Shown piece after piece: positions 4,426 to 5,242 of a stretch of DNA of 5,242 nt. The stretch's first letter is position 1, and every line of letters begins with the position of its first letter. This DNA comes from Pedobacter sp. UBA1654. Its GTDB lineage: Bacteria; Bacteroidota; Bacteroidia; Sphingobacteriales; Sphingobacteriaceae. The stretch lies in contig DCLG01000049.1 in the NCBI GenBank assembly GCA_002320935.1, forward strand, positions 15,809 through 21,050, given 5' to 3'. A program made the translations under genes and the position numbers. The notes below the pieces were generated by a model that saw nothing but the letters and a program-made list of their open reading frames with translations, ran no database searches and had not been told where the DNA came from.

Positions 4426-5242
4426 CTATTTGAAATTTCTAGCTTTAGGAAACATCTCCTCCTGGATATTATTCCTGATCTGCGCCCGCTTATTCTTAAC
4501 AGGGAAAGGACTTCGCTCATCTGCTCTGGATAAAGTTTGAAGGGGTAATTTATTTGTATGTTGAGTTTTATTTGCCTGAAGTAGTTTAGTCAGATCAAAA
4601 CATTGGCGTACAATGACGTGTGTAACGGAGCCCTCCCGCTGAAGTTTACCTTCAACCATTAATAATTTTGCGCCTAGTATTTCCCTCCGGTATTTCTCAA
4701 ATAGTCCCTGAAAGATAACCAGGTTGGAAAAGCCTGTTTCATCCTCAATGGTAATGAAGCATACGCCTCCTGCTGTGCCAGGTCTTTGTCTTACCAAAAC
4801 AAGCCCAGAAACCTTTACGCTTGCACCATCTTTTACATCGTCCAGTTCTTTGGCGGATCTAATGTTCAGCAGGCTAAGCTGTTCACGCACAAAGCTCAGT
4901 GGATGGGCTTTAAGTGATAGTGCTGTACTGGCATAGTCATGCACTACATGCTCTGCTTCAGTCATTAAAGGCAGGCTGATCTGACCTTCTGCAGGGTCAG
5001 TATTGGTCTGGCCCTCAAACAAACCAATTGGTCTGTCTTGTAAGGCTGATACTTCCCACAGTGCCTTTCTTCTGTCGAGCCCTAAAGAACGAAATGCATC
5101 CGCATCAGCAAGTCTTTCCAGTGTAGCCTGGGAGATCCCCGCATTTCTCAAGGCGGTAATGTTTGTATAACCAGTTCCACGGCCACTGATTAAAGCAGTG
5201 ATATCATCTTCACGGATGCCTTTGATCTGCCTGAAACCTAAA
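4426..5242 (-). CDS. dnaE2: Error-prone DNA polymerase DnaE2/ImuC, C-terminal part (partial, 5' end outside window)
   Basis: DnaE2 (ImuC) is a C-family polymerase that does damage-induced translesion synthesis, normally with ImuA and ImuB. The window holds the last 271 residues of a protein usually about 1,000-1,100 long. The frame stays open to the window edge: residues LGFRQIKGI precede any internal start, so this is a truncated view of an intact gene and not a short ORF. Numbered from the edge, the fragment has a helix-hairpin-helix region ending in ADADAFRSLGLDRRKALW (about 45-62), the block DYASTALSLKAHPLSFVR (about 102-119), and an OB-fold with VRQRPGTAGGV (150-160), EDETG (166-170), YRR and EGKLQREGSVTHVI (about 197-210). 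These blocks distinguish DnaE2 from replicative DnaE. A basic, low-complexity tail of about 50 residues follows and ends at a TAG 8 bases from the DinB-like stop. ImuA and ImuB genes, if present, would lie beyond 5242. Confidence 0.93.
   Translation of the reverse strand, partial: LGFRQIKGIREDDITALISGRGTGYTNITALRNAGISQATLERLADADAFRSLGLDRRKALWEVSALQDRPIGLFEGQTNTDPAEGQISLPLMTEAEHVVHDYASTALSLKAHPLSFVREQLSLLNIRSAKELDDVKDGASVKVSGLVLVRQRPGTAGGVCFITIEDETGFSNLVIFQGLFEKYRREILGAKLLMVEGKLQREGSVTHVIVRQCFDLTKLLQANKTQHTNKLPLQTLSRADERSPFPVKNKRAQIRNNIQEEMFPKARNFK

Noticed and set aside
1..5242. Mobile element, CRISPR array, tRNA, rRNA or phage attachment site
   Set aside because: No transposase or integrase frame, no regularly spaced repeats, no cloverleaf-like sequence and no flanking direct repeats were seen.

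Overview
The window looks like chromosomal DNA of a Bacteroidota bacterium, most likely from the Sphingobacteriaceae (Pedobacter/Mucilaginibacter-like). This is inferred from protein style (XseA, YceI, DnaE2), moderate-to-low GC, poor Shine-Dalgarno sites before several genes, and promoters matching the Bacteroidota -7 consensus TAnnTTTG. No database search was possible, so the placement is an inference.

Layout from left to right. (1) The last 22 codons of an unidentified plus-strand gene end at 71 and are followed by a modest terminator hairpin. (2) xseA-xseB, a two-gene operon for exonuclease VII, has a recognisable promoter, a probable TTG start at 184 and a TAATG overlap between the genes. 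A strong two-way terminator closes it. (3) A convergent minus-strand yceI-family gene encodes a secreted lipid-binding-type protein. (4) A 127-bp divergent intergenic region carries an inverted repeat. It leads into a plus-strand, signal-peptide-bearing PAP2 phosphatase with all three catalytic motifs. (5) An AT-rich, orphan, receiver-only response regulator has its own leader hairpin, a palindrome and a textbook terminator. (6) A DinB/YfiT-fold putative metal-dependent protein follows on the plus strand. (7) The C-terminal part of the error-prone polymerase DnaE2 (ImuC) lies on the minus strand, convergent with the DinB-like gene and running off the right edge.

Functional links. Exonuclease VII (ssDNA degradation, mismatch and crosslink processing) and DnaE2 (translesion synthesis) are both DNA damage genes, but they sit in separate transcription units about 3 kb apart with unrelated genes between. 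YceI and PAP2 are both envelope proteins transcribed divergently, and could share control through the repeat between them. No mobile elements, CRISPR arrays, tRNAs or rRNAs were seen. No intergenic stretch exceeds 300 bp.

I do not see a new multi-gene system here. The best points for a second look are an Asp-to-Asn change at a catalytic position of XseA, the divergent operator-like repeat, and the compositionally distinct orphan response regulator with its structured leader.
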